64,000 bases of DNA from Cololabis saira (Eukaryota > Chordata > Actinopteri > Beloniformes > Belonidae): NCBI RefSeq assembly GCF_033807715.1, contig NC_084599.1, positions 8,471,625 through 8,535,624 on the forward strand, read 5' to 3'. The notes below the pieces were generated by a model. The model made no database searches and was not told where the DNA came from. It saw nothing but the letters and a program-made list of their open reading frames with translations. Within the stretch, counting starts at the first letter, position 1, and every line of letters starts with the position of its first letter. Below are positions 1-51,193 of the stretch, piece after piece. The translations under genes and the position numbers were made by a program.

Positions 1-1614
1 CAAGACACAGGATATGAGTAGATCATTTATTTACAATTGTAGATAAAAGTAGTTTTCATCTATTGGAGATGAAATAATCAAAGCTGTCTGATTTGGACAA
101 CTGACATCTAGTATTAGTACTTACTGTACCGTGTTTTTAGTAGCTGAACATTGAGGAATAAAATGAGGGAAACATCATCGGATCGCGTGAACAGCTTCCT
201 ACAGGTGATATAATCTATACTAAATTTGGTGCCGTATTTATTTAGAACGTGGCCTGTTATGGCGTAAGCCGGATTAGAAAATGTCTTCTTATTCATCATT
301 TTCCAATTAATCTTTCCACTCAAATCCAGAGCGTACAGGATGTACCTAGCGATGAAGCTGCATACCCGTGGATATTTGGAAAACACATCCTGTTTATCTT
401 CTTAACAAAAGTGACAATTTATCATTCTTAACCTACTGGAATTGTTTTTAACACCTTTAAAAAAAAGAAGCTCAGCAGCTCCGAGGGCCCTATAGTCCAA
501 GGACTTTACAGCACGGGGCAAGGAGACTGGAAAGATACTCGATATGTCGTCTGCTCTGCAAGGTAAAGCCACGCGTAAATAATGGATGAGACTTCCTAAA
601 ATATTTAGTTTGGCCTAATTTAGTCATCTCCCTCCTCGTGTCATGGGTGACTAGAAAACAAACCGGGGGGCCTTTTTTGGGCGTTCCAGTTGTTGTTTGA
701 GAACTTGCTTTAGACTAGAAGTTAATCTTGACCAAATACTACTAAAAGCGGTGTCTTGCAAGCACAATCATTTTTGACATTTTTATCTTTACAAAAACAA
801 GGAGGGTGAGTCCACTTGTATCAGAGGTGCCATAATCCTCTGGAAAATAATAATATACAGGACTGTATGTGATGAAAACTCCCAGGAGTTGGAATTACAC
901 CACGGATCAGATTAAAAAACAAACTATTATCCTAAGGCCAGATTTATTTATTTTTTTTGTGCTTCACAATCAAATCCAAGCGTATTCAGTGTGCAAGAGA
1001 GAAAGATGCCAACAGATTCCAAAGATGGTTTCAGTGAGACAGCAAGTCTTTGAGCAGAGCAGACTGCTCTCTTTCAGACAGAGTCAATAGGCCTGGATGT
1101 GGGCTGGAGGATCTGAGCAGACTGATGTCCTGAAAAAGCCCGTCGGGGGCCGTGTTTGGAGTGGGTACAGAACCCGGGGATAAATGCCCCCTTGTCCGTC
1201 CGCAGTCTTGGCTAAAGAAAGGGATACGCAGCTCTAAAGTTTTTTGTGAGTGTCTCTTTCTCTGCTTTGTCCTCTCTCACACTCATGTGTGGGTTCATAG
1301 CTCCGTTCCCACAAAGTGAGAGAATGGGAGCGATTTTATTGTTTGAGAGCTCTTCCCCTCCCACTCTGACCTCAATTAAGATGCAGGGGACGGACCTGCA
1401 CGACACATGGGCCTCTTTTTAGAGTACTGGCTGGTTGAAATACTTGGTGTCACGTTTAGATTTATTTTGCTGTAGGAAAAGCTTGAAATTACAAGAAATG
1501 TCACCTCTGGATTATTTGTCATCAGAGCTCTCTGTAATATCAGCAAATATGAATATGTGTATCCTACCATGCTGGTAAATGTGTATTTCCGGGGTGCTTT
1601 CTGAGGGTTTGAAT

Positions 1615-2257
1615 TAGGGCTGGGCGATATGGACCAAAAGTCATATCTCGATATTTTCTAGCTGAATGGCGATACTCGATATATATCGATATTTTTTCTG
1701 TGACATAATTGGGGTTTCCCCCAAAGCATTATAGCATAGCATCTCTGTTAGCTTCATTTTTTTCTGAGGCAAACTCTTAAAAAAACAGTCAGTTTTAATA
1801 CAAAGCCTCGTGCCAAATGTTACACAGGTTCCTTTATTAACAGAGGTCTGCACAATATCAAAATGTATAAAACAAATGAAATAAAAATAAACTGCCTGCA
1901 TATATAGAATAAAAATGCTTCTTGAATAAAATAAAACAAATATCCCTTTCCTGCATAACAATTAAATTAAAATACACTGTAATTAATACAATGTAGACAG
2001 TAACAGGCAGACTTTTCCACTGAGGTTGACAGTTGTGCAAATAACAAAACATTTGTGCAAATCTCAAATAAAACATTCAAGTCAATTTGTCACAAAATAA
2101 GCTATATCAAAATCATTAAAAAAAAATGTAAAAAAAAAAAATAATATTTTTTTTTTTTTTTTTTTTTTAAATCGATATAAACGATATTGTCTCATACCAT
2201 ATCGTGTTTGAAAATATATCGATATATATTAAAATCTCGATATATCGCCCAGCCCTA
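1615..2257 (+). mobile_element. Non-autonomous hAT-type element, copy 1 of 4
   Basis: The element starts with TAGGGCTGGGCGATAT and ends with ATATCGCCCAGCCCTA, a terminal inverted repeat. It is flanked by a perfect 8-bp direct repeat, GTTTGAAT, at 1607-1614 and 2258-2265, the hallmark of hAT transposition. The body is AT-rich and has no transposase. The 106-residue open frame on the minus strand recurs in other copies but is low complexity. Copies 2-4 lie at 12890, 18616 and 28596, all in the same orientation. Confidence 0.85.
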
Positions 2258-2276
2258 GTTTGAATCATGGTATATC

Positions 2277-2648
2277 TACAGGACTGTCTCAGAAAATTAG
2301 AATATTGTGATTTTCTGTAATGCAATTACAAAAACAAAAATGTCATACATTCTGGATTCATTACAAATCAACTGAAATATTGCAAGCCTTTTATTATTTT
2401 AATATTGCTGATCATGGCTTACAGTTTAAGAAAACTCAAATATCCTATCTCAAAAAATTTGAATATTCTGGGAATCTTAATCTTAAACTCTAAACCATAA
2501 TCAGCAATATTAAAATAATAAAAGGCTTGCAATATGTCAGTTGATTTGTAATGAATCCAGAATATATGACATTTTTGTTTTTTTTAATTGCATTACAGAA
2601 AATAAAGAACTTGATCACAATATTCTAATTTTCTGAGACAGTCCTGTA
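2277..2648. mobile_element. Palindromic (fold-back) MITE, copy 1 of 7
   Basis: The left half (TACAGGACTGTCTCAGAAAA...) is repeated as its reverse complement in the right half (...TTTTCTGAGACAGTCCTGTA), so nearly the whole element folds into one hairpin. TA at both ends suggests a Tc1/mariner-type TA target. It has no coding capacity. It begins 12 bp after the target duplication of the hAT element at 1615-2257. Confidence 0.85.
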
Positions 2649-4462
2649 TGTTGAACAATTTTTTGCCACTTTTGTTTGTTCTGGCTGGAACTACAAAAAA
2701 TGTTACAGTTTCTGTGAATTGAAAAGCATGAAGTTGTGTTAAGGAGGTTCATGTTTATAAAAACATTTTAGTGGAAATTCAATCGATCCACGTTGGTTTT
2801 GTTTTAACACAAATATTGACCCTTTAAAATTACATTTCTGATCTTTCTAACAATGGTGGATATTGTCATATCAGTGCTTGTGATCTTAGATTGAAGTCCG
2901 ACGTCAAGCAGCAAGCAGATGCTGCTGCTGGATATAGAGCTACGTGGCTCTCTTCCAGCTGCAGTCAGTGAGTTCAAATCCCCTCCGCCAGACCTGCTGA
3001 CGCAGCCACATTTCCTCCTCTATTGACTGGGACAGGTCACCCGTGGCAGCGTGACCGACGTCATGCTGTCACAATCATGACGACCCAGCAGCAATGGAAA
3101 AAAAACATGAAATTGATGCTGAAAACATGAAAGAATAGAAACTATAGTAAATGACGCAAGATGAATCTCTACTAGAGAATCTGAAAATAACAAAACAGTT
3201 GTGGGATGTGGTGATTCTTTATTGCTACAGTGTTGAGAAGGGGAGTTTTATAAAATAGGTGCACTAAAAAGAAAAACCTAAGCCTAAACCTAAACCATCA
3301 TGGAAAACATCAGATTAACACAAGTTAAGATTTTTTAAACTCATATATAAAAATTTGACCAATCTAATAACAAACTCTCAAATATTACTTTAAAATATGT
3401 TAGTCCAAAATATCGTTCTTTCAGAATGTCAAATATACTAATCAATTTGAATGATGACTGTCTTTTTTTTTCCAGCAAAGAGAAAATATTCAGGTGCATG
3501 AGTTTATTACCACAAAATTCACAAAATCCCAAAAATGATTATGCTGGTTAATCTGTCTGTGTGCTCAATGCAGCCAGCGTACATTATGTTTGGTTTCCAT
3601 CATCATCAACACGGCAGGTGAAACTTCATTATCCAGAAATTCTATCAGTCACTTTGAAACAAAACACTACCAGCTGCTCAATTAAAAACTAAAAAGCGTT
3701 ATTGTATTGTATCTAATTACTTTGCCCTCCATGGTAAAGTAATTCATCCACAAAATCAGGAATGGGCCATTAAAAAGCATTAATTCTGTTGTAAAAACAG
3801 AAGACAGGTAATAAATGGGAATAAGACTCGCGCTGTGTTCTTGAAATGATGCAAAACCTATTGTGGAGTGGATGTTAGTGGTGAGCTGAGCCACAAATCA
3901 CTGCCACTGTAAAGTGATTACTTTATCTGAGTGCATGGTGCCTCTGTTTCCTGCTTGGTTAGAGATGGGGCTCCATGTTGTATGAATCACAACAGAAAGA
4001 TGAGTAAGCCTTGGGAGGATGTCATGCTGCAGATTTTGGTAAAGAGGCCTGTCTCCTTTTGCATACGATCATCACGGAATTCAATAAAGGGATGAGCAAT
4101 ATTATTGTATAACAGGAAGCACCAACATAAATAACTAAAATCAGGATCATCACCTTAAGCAAGGTGCACTATGCCAGCTGTGAAGGGCAGAGGCTGGACA
4201 GAAACTTGATTCAGCCTGGACAGTAGTGAGATGGTGCTGGAGGTTCTGGTTCCGTTTCAAATCTGTTGTCTGTTGTTGCTCTGGTTTCCTCCTCCAGTCC
4301 AAAAACATGCTGATTTGTGACTCCAAGTGTTGGTGAAAGGTGGATGTACCAGCCGGGCTCGGCTCCGGCCTGACTCCACCACTGTTTCTGGGATTCCCCA
4401 CATATTCCTGGGATGTCTATGTACTTTCCTATAAAACAATGCAAAAATCACATCCTGCATCA

Positions 4463-4833
4463 TACAGGACTGTCTCAGAAAATTAGAATATTGTGAAAAA
4501 GTCCTTTATTTTCTGTAATGCAATTAAAAAAACAAAAATGTCATACATTCTGGATTCATTACAAATCAACTGAAATATTGCAAGTCTTTTATTATTTTAA
4601 TATTGCTGATTATGGTTTATAGTTTAAGATTAAGATTCCCAGAATATTCTAATTTTTTGAGATAGGATATTTGAGTTTTCTTAAGCTGTAACCCATGATC
4701 AGCAATATTAAAATAATAAAAGGCTTGCAATATTTCAGTTGATTTGTAATGAATCCAGAATGTATGACATTTTTGCATTACAGAAAATAAAGGACTTTAT
4801 CACAATATTCTAATTTTCTGAGACAGTCCTGTA
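4463..4833. mobile_element. Palindromic (fold-back) MITE, copy 2 of 7
   Basis: Same family as 2277-2648: terminal TACAGGACTGTCTCAG and its reverse complement, with a central TTTTTTGAGATAGGATAT region. Full length, non-coding, within the presumed first kif1a intron. Confidence 0.85.
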
Positions 4834-6873
4834 TAGGCCTGGCTGAGCAAGAAGGGGATGCAGGTGCTGGATGGGCCTGTCTACAGTCCTGACTCATCCC
4901 ATATTAAAAACATACATATGCATAGGGAAGGATGATTAATAAAAAGACATGCAACAACAACCTGCACCATTGCACATCTTAAGACATATTTTTTAAGAAG
5001 AATGGGACAAAATAACACTTGAAAAATGTTATCGCTTGAAATTCTCATGGCCAAAGCGACCAAAGCGGTGGTGTTGTGTTGTGAGATCAAAGTACAGCAT
5101 TATAGATTTGTGCCACCTCCTTTAGGAATGTATTGCAGAGCTAAAATGCAAAACCGTTTTTCTTTTTTACATCGGCAAATAAAATGAATCTGACAGGAAA
5201 AGATCAGAAACATCTTGTCACATATTGCCTGCAGAGAAATAAGAGTTAAGGCATATGAATCATATGAATCATCATGGTTTTAGATAGCTGCTTTGATCTA
5301 AGTGTTTTTAACGATAACGATAGTATCATGTCACGCTACTTTAGAGCGCTGCCTGGAGTGGCTGCACGTTAGTGACATAGACGTATGTAGGTTTGTCTAT
5401 GGTTCATCCACAGCACTTAAATATGTCACGGACAGTAAATGTGGCCTTGTGTCATTTCTATGGTGTGCAATAAGTCCTGAAACGTGAAACCTCAGACTGC
5501 TGTACCGGCCTGTATTTCATAATGTGAAACAATAGCAGCGTAAAAAAGGGAAATTGTAGTGTTTTCTTAGAAATTGGACTTTATTATCGACCGTATCTGC
5601 ATTAGCAGAGAAAATGGTCCGGATCTCTGGAAGGACAAAGGAAGTATTGGCATCGCTGACATCTCCACATTAAATCAATTCTGCTGAACGCAGATGCTAT
5701 AGCACCCGTGCAGAAAAGTCATTTGAGGGCTCCAGTGTCTTTTAGTTAACTGAATTTGTGTTGTAATGGTGCAAAATCTTTGAGTTTTAGCTTGCAGTGG
5801 CATGAAACACCCAGAAATGCGACACATCTGTGGAAAAACAACACCGGTTGACATTTATGCGCCTTATACTTCATCTTGTCAACTCAGTAGCCTGCTTTGT
5901 GAATATTAAGTGAAAAAGATAAACAAACGGTGGCAATATTTCATCACTGATGTTTTAGTTATTTGTGGAAGCATTATGCAAATATTGTGCAGGTGCAACT
6001 CATGCAAGTGACAAAGATGCTCAACCAGCTAGAATTTTACAAGCACAATACATCAGCAGACGACTTCTGGAGTGACATAAATACGTTTTCCATGATTATG
6101 ACGTACCTCAGACTAATTTGAAAAAGGGTGTGGATGCAGAGCTTTTGTAAAATTGGCAAACGCCCAAAGGTACGATTTAATCAGCATAACAACTGAACTA
6201 AACCTGCATGAATCATCACTGGTCAGAGTCGTAGATCTCCCTGAGCTGGTGAAGCCCAGACAGCCTAAACCAGTGGACCTGCCCCGTGTTAATACAGTTC
6301 GTTCATTATTGTGTAATAGGAAAATATATTTTATGCTTCACCTGAAAGATTGACGAGATACTGGCTTTTACCAGATCTGACGGCTCAGGCCGGTGCTTAA
6401 AGAGCACTTGTGATTTATAGACTATTTGGTGAGTACATGAAGCCATCAAGCCACATCAGTCCCTCTGTGGTTGTAGGAGAAGAATGAACAGTGTAACAGA
6501 GACAAAGGTTGGGTTTATGGGAGGGCTAACAACGGACAACCGAGCCCTTCAACGTGTTCAAACCTTGAACTGTTGAAATGTGACCTGAGTCTGAAGCTGC
6601 ACTGTCCTGAAATGTCCAGTGACACTTGGCAGATACTCAAAATGGCCTTTTCAGCTTGAAGTAGGAATAGCAAAATTGATTTTCTTTTATCTATTTAGTT
6701 GTCCACGTGAACATTTTTAATGGTACTTAAGCGACAATATTTTTCCAGATGTGATTAAGGCGCTCCAGATCTGTTAGTAGATCTTGGCGGTGATCCAGCC
6801 TGGATACAGTTTCACATGGGCAGCCCTGACCCCCCCCCATCCTCTCTGACCCACTCCTTGTTCTGTCTTTCAG

Positions 6874-45263
<38,390 letters not shown>

Positions 45264-48105
45264 CGGAAAGAGGAAAAAAATGCAAAGATGTACATAGATC
45301 GTCGTCCCTATCGCTAACCTTGTGCTGAGCCTCGTGTCCACCATCACTGTCACCAACAGCTGTCTCTCCTCTCTTCATTCTCAGTTCATCATTCGTGTTT
45401 TCGCTGTCTAAAGTGCCCCTTTTCAGTGAGGCCTTTGTTGCAGTGTGAAGAAACGACTCAGAAAGCTGTCACTGTACTGTACTGGAGATCATTTATAGCT
45501 GGCCAATGGAAGGAAGTGGAGCAAGTAGCAAACGTTTCTTATCTCGGATTGCATTTGTATGATAATGTACTGTAGTTGTTGTCGGTGACACATCAAGCCT
45601 TATACATTTATTCCCCTAAAAAAAAGTGCAGTGACATGTATGTTTATCTAAAGCTGCCAGTAAGGACCATATTGCTACATTTACATCAGTACCTAGAAAA
45701 ACAAATCCCACTCTATGCTCTACTTTATAGATATATATACCGTGTTTAAACAGGTTTGCCTTCAACGTACAGCCACAAAATACGTCGTGAAAAAAGAAAA
45801 AAAGAAAAAAAAAACATTTTGTGTCTCTTCTCTCTGAAAAAAAATGTCCCTCCTGTTCCTGAAGCCTCGTAGAAACTTCAAAACACACAGCATGGCAAAG
45901 GAGGCATGTCATCGTAAACATCATCTGGTAAATCTGTGTCATTTTAGCTACTTGTAGGAGCACTAAGGGTATCTACATTTACATGTTTAGCAGTCAAACA
46001 TTGTTCCATTAATTTCCCCAATTTAATCCCATTGTCTACCTTCATCTTGTTTTAAAATGTGATATATTTAGATTTTTAACAGTTGTATTATTTATTTCTG
46101 CATGTATTTATTTACAAAGACATTTATATTTCTAAAGTAGTAGTACGGTGCAATTTCTGCACATGGCACTTTTTAATGGGTCCTTTAACGGGTTTGAATG
46201 ATTAAACCTTGTCCCCAGGCTGACAGTGCTTTCGAAACATTGAAATAACTTTTGACCGTTTCTTTGTGCTGACGATTACTTGAATAATACTTTCCCCATT
46301 AAGATTAGGATAGTAGTACCTTTTACCCAACTAACCCAAGCAACATGTTCAAAACACTCGTAGGTGAGTATTACGGTTGTCTGTCCATCCTTGTTAAATC
46401 AGAAAGGAAAAACGGTTCTTCAAAGTACACTATACAGTATGAAGCTGGTTTTCTGACGAATATGTATATTGATTAAATGCAGTGCCTATCTTTTCAAACA
46501 TACTGCACAGTATGCCTCTACATCAACTGCTTTGAAACGACATCCTTCGTGCTGCTAAAATACTTACATTGAAGTGTCCGCAGACCATATCGTCGCTTTC
46601 CTGCTCATCTTTATCGTCATCATAATCACCTGCATGTTCAGTCGAAAGGTTTCATTTAATGGGACTGATTGATTTATTAGGGCAAACAATTTCCATAAAG
46701 CTGAGGACGTCCGAAGTTTACAAAAAGGGACTCCTCAGACATACTTCAGGATCGTCAACGAGCATGTGGCTCTTGGCATGAAAACAATAAACCCTGCTGA
46801 CAGTGTGCAAAATGTAAAACTGTAATCCTGTTGTTGTTTAAATCCCCTCAGAAGATCTTTGGTTCAAATGTTAATCTGCATGCCGTTTAAAAGGATCTTG
46901 GATCTCAAAAAGAAGCAGTTGCTGTGACTTATGAGCGTGCCTCAGGTCAACCAGCCTGCAGAGCATCCTCAGTGACAGTAATGGCTTCTCACATGCATGC
47001 ACGGATATCATCTCTAACAATTACATCTATACGAATTTCAAAGTAAACTTTGTGGGGAATTAAACAGAAAAAAAACAGTCTGCTTCAGTCAATACAGTGC
47101 TTGATATGTTAAAAGTGTGTTGTGGAAATATATTGTTGTATGTTGATCATTTTACAGCGCTACATGTGTGTACGACTCTACCTGGTTGTAATAAATCAAT
47201 ATTAAGCACTTATTAAAATCCCTTTTCTGGTATAACAAAGAATGGATCAACAAGATGATCAGGCCGTCTCATTAGGACTTATTGGCAGGAACTTTTATTT
47301 TTAGTTCATTTTAGCCAATTATAGCGTCATGATTGGGTCAATACTCTGTTGTACTGTACATTACAATGTCTCATACTATTATGTTTGTTATTTCATTTGA
47401 ATAACTGAAAACGTGTATGCTGACATCATTTTTTATTTTGGTTTCATTGGGCCTTTTAATATGCATCACATTTAAGTCAACCAAAGTTTTTGTTGTTGCA
47501 CTCACAAAAAGTTCACACTGAATGTACATTAATATATGAAATGACTCGTTGTGCTTAAATGATTGTGTTAACTTGTCTTCTACCGTAGATCCCCAATGTG
47601 GTTCCTTACTGATTATGTTGATTGTCAGGGAACCATGTGGGGGTTGTGGAGCGCACCTGTAATCATCTGTCTGATCTTATTAAACTGTCTGGCTCATAGT
47701 GGTCCAGCCTGGCACTGCATCACGTACGGAGTAAAGTTCTAGGTTCCTGCTCCTGTACTGCCACTCTTACACTCTTGTATCCGTATCTACCCTCAACATC
47801 ATGCTCTGGCAGCCATCACACAAACTCTACTTTTTCTAATCATTCTCCTGTGAAGTAGTATCTACATTTTTTGTGCTTCCACATCTGACTTTTTTCTTCT
47901 TTTTTTGTGCACCAATGCATTTATTTTCTTTCTTCTTCAAATAAATTTGCATTGTACATAAACATGAGTGCTGTGAACATTGTATTATAAAGTGTACACC
48001 CGTTTATAAATATATAAATGGGCAGTAGTTCAATCAGTGTCTGAGTGTTGGAGCTTAGCATCAGATGTTTGTGTACACTAAACACATTGTCATATATTAA
48101 ATAAA
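45264..48105 (+). other. kif1a: kif1a 3' UTR region with candidate poly(A) signals
   Basis: AT-rich non-coding sequence follows the stop codon. AATAAA hexamers at 46786-46791, 47190-47195 and 48100-48105 are the best candidates for transcript ends; which are used cannot be told. A long 3' UTR is usual for neuronal kinesin messages. No transposon ends were recognised in the stretch. Confidence 0.6.
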
Positions 48106-48330
48106 CATGGAAAATATGCAACACAGAGACTGGACTTTTTCTCTTTTAATTATAATCCGCTGTACAATGTAACTGAAGAGAGTGCTGATATACTTTTTCA
48201 TACTGCAGTATATAAGCTATTGCATAGCATCTTTGTTAATTTAAATTCTTATACTTTAAGTGACACATTTGATGAGAGCACAAAGTCATATTGGTATTGC
48301 TGGTTTATGCAAATCATTTATGCAAATCTG

Positions 48331-48331
<1 letters not shown>

Positions 48332-48407
<76 letters not shown>
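48332..48407. repeat. AT dinucleotide array 1
   Basis: About 76 bp of uninterrupted TA repeats immediately upstream of the fold-back MITE at 48419. The MITE may have used this array as its TA target. Confidence 0.95.
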
Positions 48408-48412
<5 letters not shown>

Positions 48413-48418
48413 TAATAT

Positions 48419-48767
48419 ATAGGACTGTCTCAGAAAATTAGAATATTGTGATAAAGTTCTTTATTTTCTGTAATGCAATAAAAAAACAAAAATGTCGTAC
48501 ATTCTGGATTCATTACAAATAAACTGAAATATTGCAAGCCTCTTAATATTTTAATATTGCTGATCATGGCTTACAGTTTAAGAAAACTCAAATATCCTAT
48601 CTAAAAAAAATTGAATATTCTGGGAATCTTAATCTTAAACTGTAAGCCATAATCAGCAATATTAAAATAATAAAAGGCTTGCAATATTTCAGTTGATTTG
48701 TAATGAATCCAGAATGTATGACATTTTTGTTTTTGTTATTGCATTACAGAAAATCACAGTCATGTAT
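48419..48767. mobile_element. Palindromic (fold-back) MITE, copy 5 of 7, damaged 3' end
   Basis: Same family as 2277-2648. The left end is intact, but after CATTACAGAAAAT the expected terminus is reduced to CACAGTCATGTA. It is followed at once by a GTGC/GT microsatellite (about 48771-48822). It lies between kif1a and scly. Confidence 0.75.
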
Positions 48768-49103
48768 ACGTGTGCGTGCGTGTGTGTGCGTGCGTGCGTG
48801 CGTGTGTGTGTGTGTGTGTGTGATTAGGAAACGGCTACAACACGATGGACATTTATTGATTTATGTATATTTGTTGTATAAAACGATATACGTACTTTTT
48901 TTATTGGTTATTGGTTTTATATGTTATTTTTGATGATGGGGGTGGCACAGAGGTTTCAGAAATACATGTCCTATGTGATACATTCGGAATAATAGAGTTT
49001 GTTTCATTTATTTAATTATTTTAAAACTTTCAGGCCAAACATTTCCGCTATTCACTCTTGTCAAACTTGCGCAAACTTAACAACAACAATACGCCCATGT
49101 TCT

Positions 49104-49480
49104 TAAAGGGCCAGCGCGCCCGTCAGGGCGGCGGAGCGGGCCGGAGCGGAGCGCGCTGTAAAGAGTGTACTGCCCCTTTAAAACGTGGCGGTGCGGGAAG
49201 TAGATGCGGAGCTGCCACAGCTAGCCGGCTGGCTAATGACTGGCAGACAAACAGTAAAACTATTCAGGACATCTTCATATAACTGCACCAGGTCAGACAC
49301 CAACTCCAGACTTTCAAAAAACATACATGTTATAGAAGCGCGTGTATTTGGCACAGCTGGATAGCGTTACGAGCGGAGGGTAGATGTAAAGTGGGAGTAT
49401 AAAGAGCGTTAGCGGGTTAGCTGCGGCGGGACAGAAAGTAAACAGATTGTACTCACAGGGCGGCAGGGCGGTCACGTGGC
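49104..49480 (+). promoter_or_regulatory. scly: GC/CpG-rich patch, candidate scly promoter and first non-coding exon
   Basis: CpG-rich sequence such as GGCGGCGGAGCGGGCCGGAG stands out from the AT-rich spacer and lies about 2 kb upstream of the scly start codon. The coding exon at 51187 has a splice acceptor (TTTTAG) upstream of its ATG, so a 5' non-coding exon is expected, and this patch is the natural place. The first part (49104-49181) is bounded by TTAAAGGGCCAG and CTGCCCCTTTAA, so a small mobile element is an alternative for that part. Confidence 0.4.
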
Positions 49481-49839
49481 ACACGGACACTCACAGCTAT
49501 TGTTAGGATGACTGTTTAATGGGCTGATAGGACCAGGACGGGCTTTGCGGCTCAGTAAATTACCTTTCTCATGTAGTGTTGGCGGACTGCTGTCAGGGTT
49601 AGGGACTGCTGTTGGTTCAGGTGAACTTTGGAGATCCTGCTGGAGACAGACATGCCGCGGATGTCGCTGTAATTGTGTTATAAAGCTCCTAAACACTTGT
49701 ATGTAATTTACACCCCGTGGTTCATCAACAAAGAGGGGTTTCTTTATTACTAGCAGACACTGGACTACCCCAATAAACATTTACATTACATCTGCTGCAC
49801 GTAGTTTTATGTGCATTTATGTGCATATGTGCAGTTTTA

Positions 49840-49844
<5 letters not shown>

Positions 49845-49914
<70 letters not shown>
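49845..49914. repeat. AT dinucleotide array 2
   Basis: About 70 bp of pure AT repeats directly abutting the left end of the element at 49915-50559. Confidence 0.95.
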
Positions 49915-49916
<2 letters not shown>

Positions 49917-50557
49917 GTCAACGACGAATAAGGATTTTCAACAGGTCAATTTTAAAATAATAAAAAAAAGAATATCTATTGCAGTAGGCCAAACATTAAA
50001 AATGTTGTGTACACATAAATTCATATAGAAATTTTAAATTAAGTGATTTCAGAGTTTTTGGTCAAGATGAATTGGCACTAGCCTTAAAAAAGGTCATGTG
50101 GCGCAACCGTGATTCATAGTAAAATAAATGAATTTCCTTAACATCTTGACATCTTTTTTTACACGTTTTCAGTATTGTACAAAAATTGTTGTTTTTTTTT
50201 ATGGTCGAGCCACATGATATTTCATAATTTCATAATCATATTATTAAGAAATTATAAATACAAATGTGTTGCAATCTTACACACTACAAGACACTTTGGA
50301 AATCATGCCAGATAGGGCAGAAGATTGATTTAAATAAATTTAGAGTGATTTCAAAAAACTTTTTCAAAACAAGAGTCATGGTCGGACGGTCGCACCACAT
50401 GACATTTTGATGCTTAAAACAAAAACAAAGTCCCAATTTAATAATTAGTATTTTTTCTTAAAATTCAAATGAGTCCATATGTGGGACAGGTAGGTCATAT
50501 ATATGGTATTTCTTTATCCATTTAAACCTTTTTTGAATTGAAAAAAAAATCATTGAC

Positions 50558-50559
<2 letters not shown>
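49915..50559. mobile_element. MITE inserted inside an AT array
   Basis: The left edge GGGTCAACGA and the right edge TCATTGACCC are inverted repeats with one difference. AT arrays lie directly on both sides (49845-49914 and 50560-50622), as expected if an element with a TA target jumped into a longer AT microsatellite. The interior is AT-rich and non-coding, with three ACATGA-linked blocks (near 50095, 50205 and 50390). Confidence 0.65.

Positions 50560-50653
<94 letters not shown>
50560..50653. repeat. AT array 3 followed by TTTA repeats
   Basis: About 62 bp of AT repeats from the right edge of the MITE at 49915-50559, then about eight TTTA units. The sequence after it (to about 50880) is A-rich on the plus strand and resembles the antisense 3' end of an L1-type retroelement, with similar text at 60060-60185. 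Confidence 0.85.
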
Positions 50654-50654
<1 letters not shown>

Positions 50655-51014
50655 TCCATTTTTTATTAAGAATCTCATGGTAACATGATCATAGTACTGT
50701 CATAAATGGCATAGAGAGTGGAAGCAGTACAGTCAGACATTCTCTCTTTTTCATATGCTATAAAAAAATTGAAATAAAAATAAAAAATAAAACAAAACAA
50801 TAACCAAAAGAAAACTACAGCAACAATAATAAGACAGACAGAAAAACTAAACAAATGGCAAAATCAAAACAGAACATAAACAATTCATGACTACCCCAAC
50901 CCTTCCCCCTATTACCCAGGAATCCCAGTATCTCTGCAAACCATCAACATTAAGATATCCAATGACGCACAACAATGCTAATTTCATCCACACCATTCAG
51001 AAAGTATATGTATC

Positions 51015-51017
<3 letters not shown>

Positions 51018-51089
<72 letters not shown>
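51018..51089. repeat. AT dinucleotide array 4
   Basis: About 72 bp of AT repeats followed by a short AC run, ending about 105 bp upstream of the scly start codon. This is the fourth such array within 2.8 kb. Confidence 0.95.
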
Positions 51090-51099
<10 letters not shown>

Positions 51100-51193
51100 T
51101 ATGTATATGTAAATATACATAAACCAACCACCACTAATTAGGTGGGAAGCGTATGTTTACTAATTTCTCTTGTCTCGTTTCTTTTAGAGTAGG

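Larger units (their letters stand above)
1..6873. other. Non-coding sequence upstream of the first visible kif1a exon (probably intron 1)
   Basis: No exon with a kinesin N-terminal signature was found here by eye, although the next exon begins at about residue 37 of the family. This stretch is therefore most likely the first coding intron of kif1a. It holds one hAT element (1615-2257) and two fold-back elements (2277-2648 and 4463-4833). The rest is AT-rich sequence with only short open frames that show no family resemblance and no splice context. Confidence 0.6.

Noticed and set aside
1641..1961. Minus-strand 106-residue frame that recurs at 12916, 18642 and (altered) at 28735
   Set aside because: It lies wholly inside the four hAT-type elements; it is phenylalanine/isoleucine-rich low-complexity sequence without a transposase motif, so the recurrence reflects the repeat, not a gene.
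49819..50028. Tyr-Ile repeat frames (also at 50887-51141)
   Set aside because: Translation of AT dinucleotide arrays.
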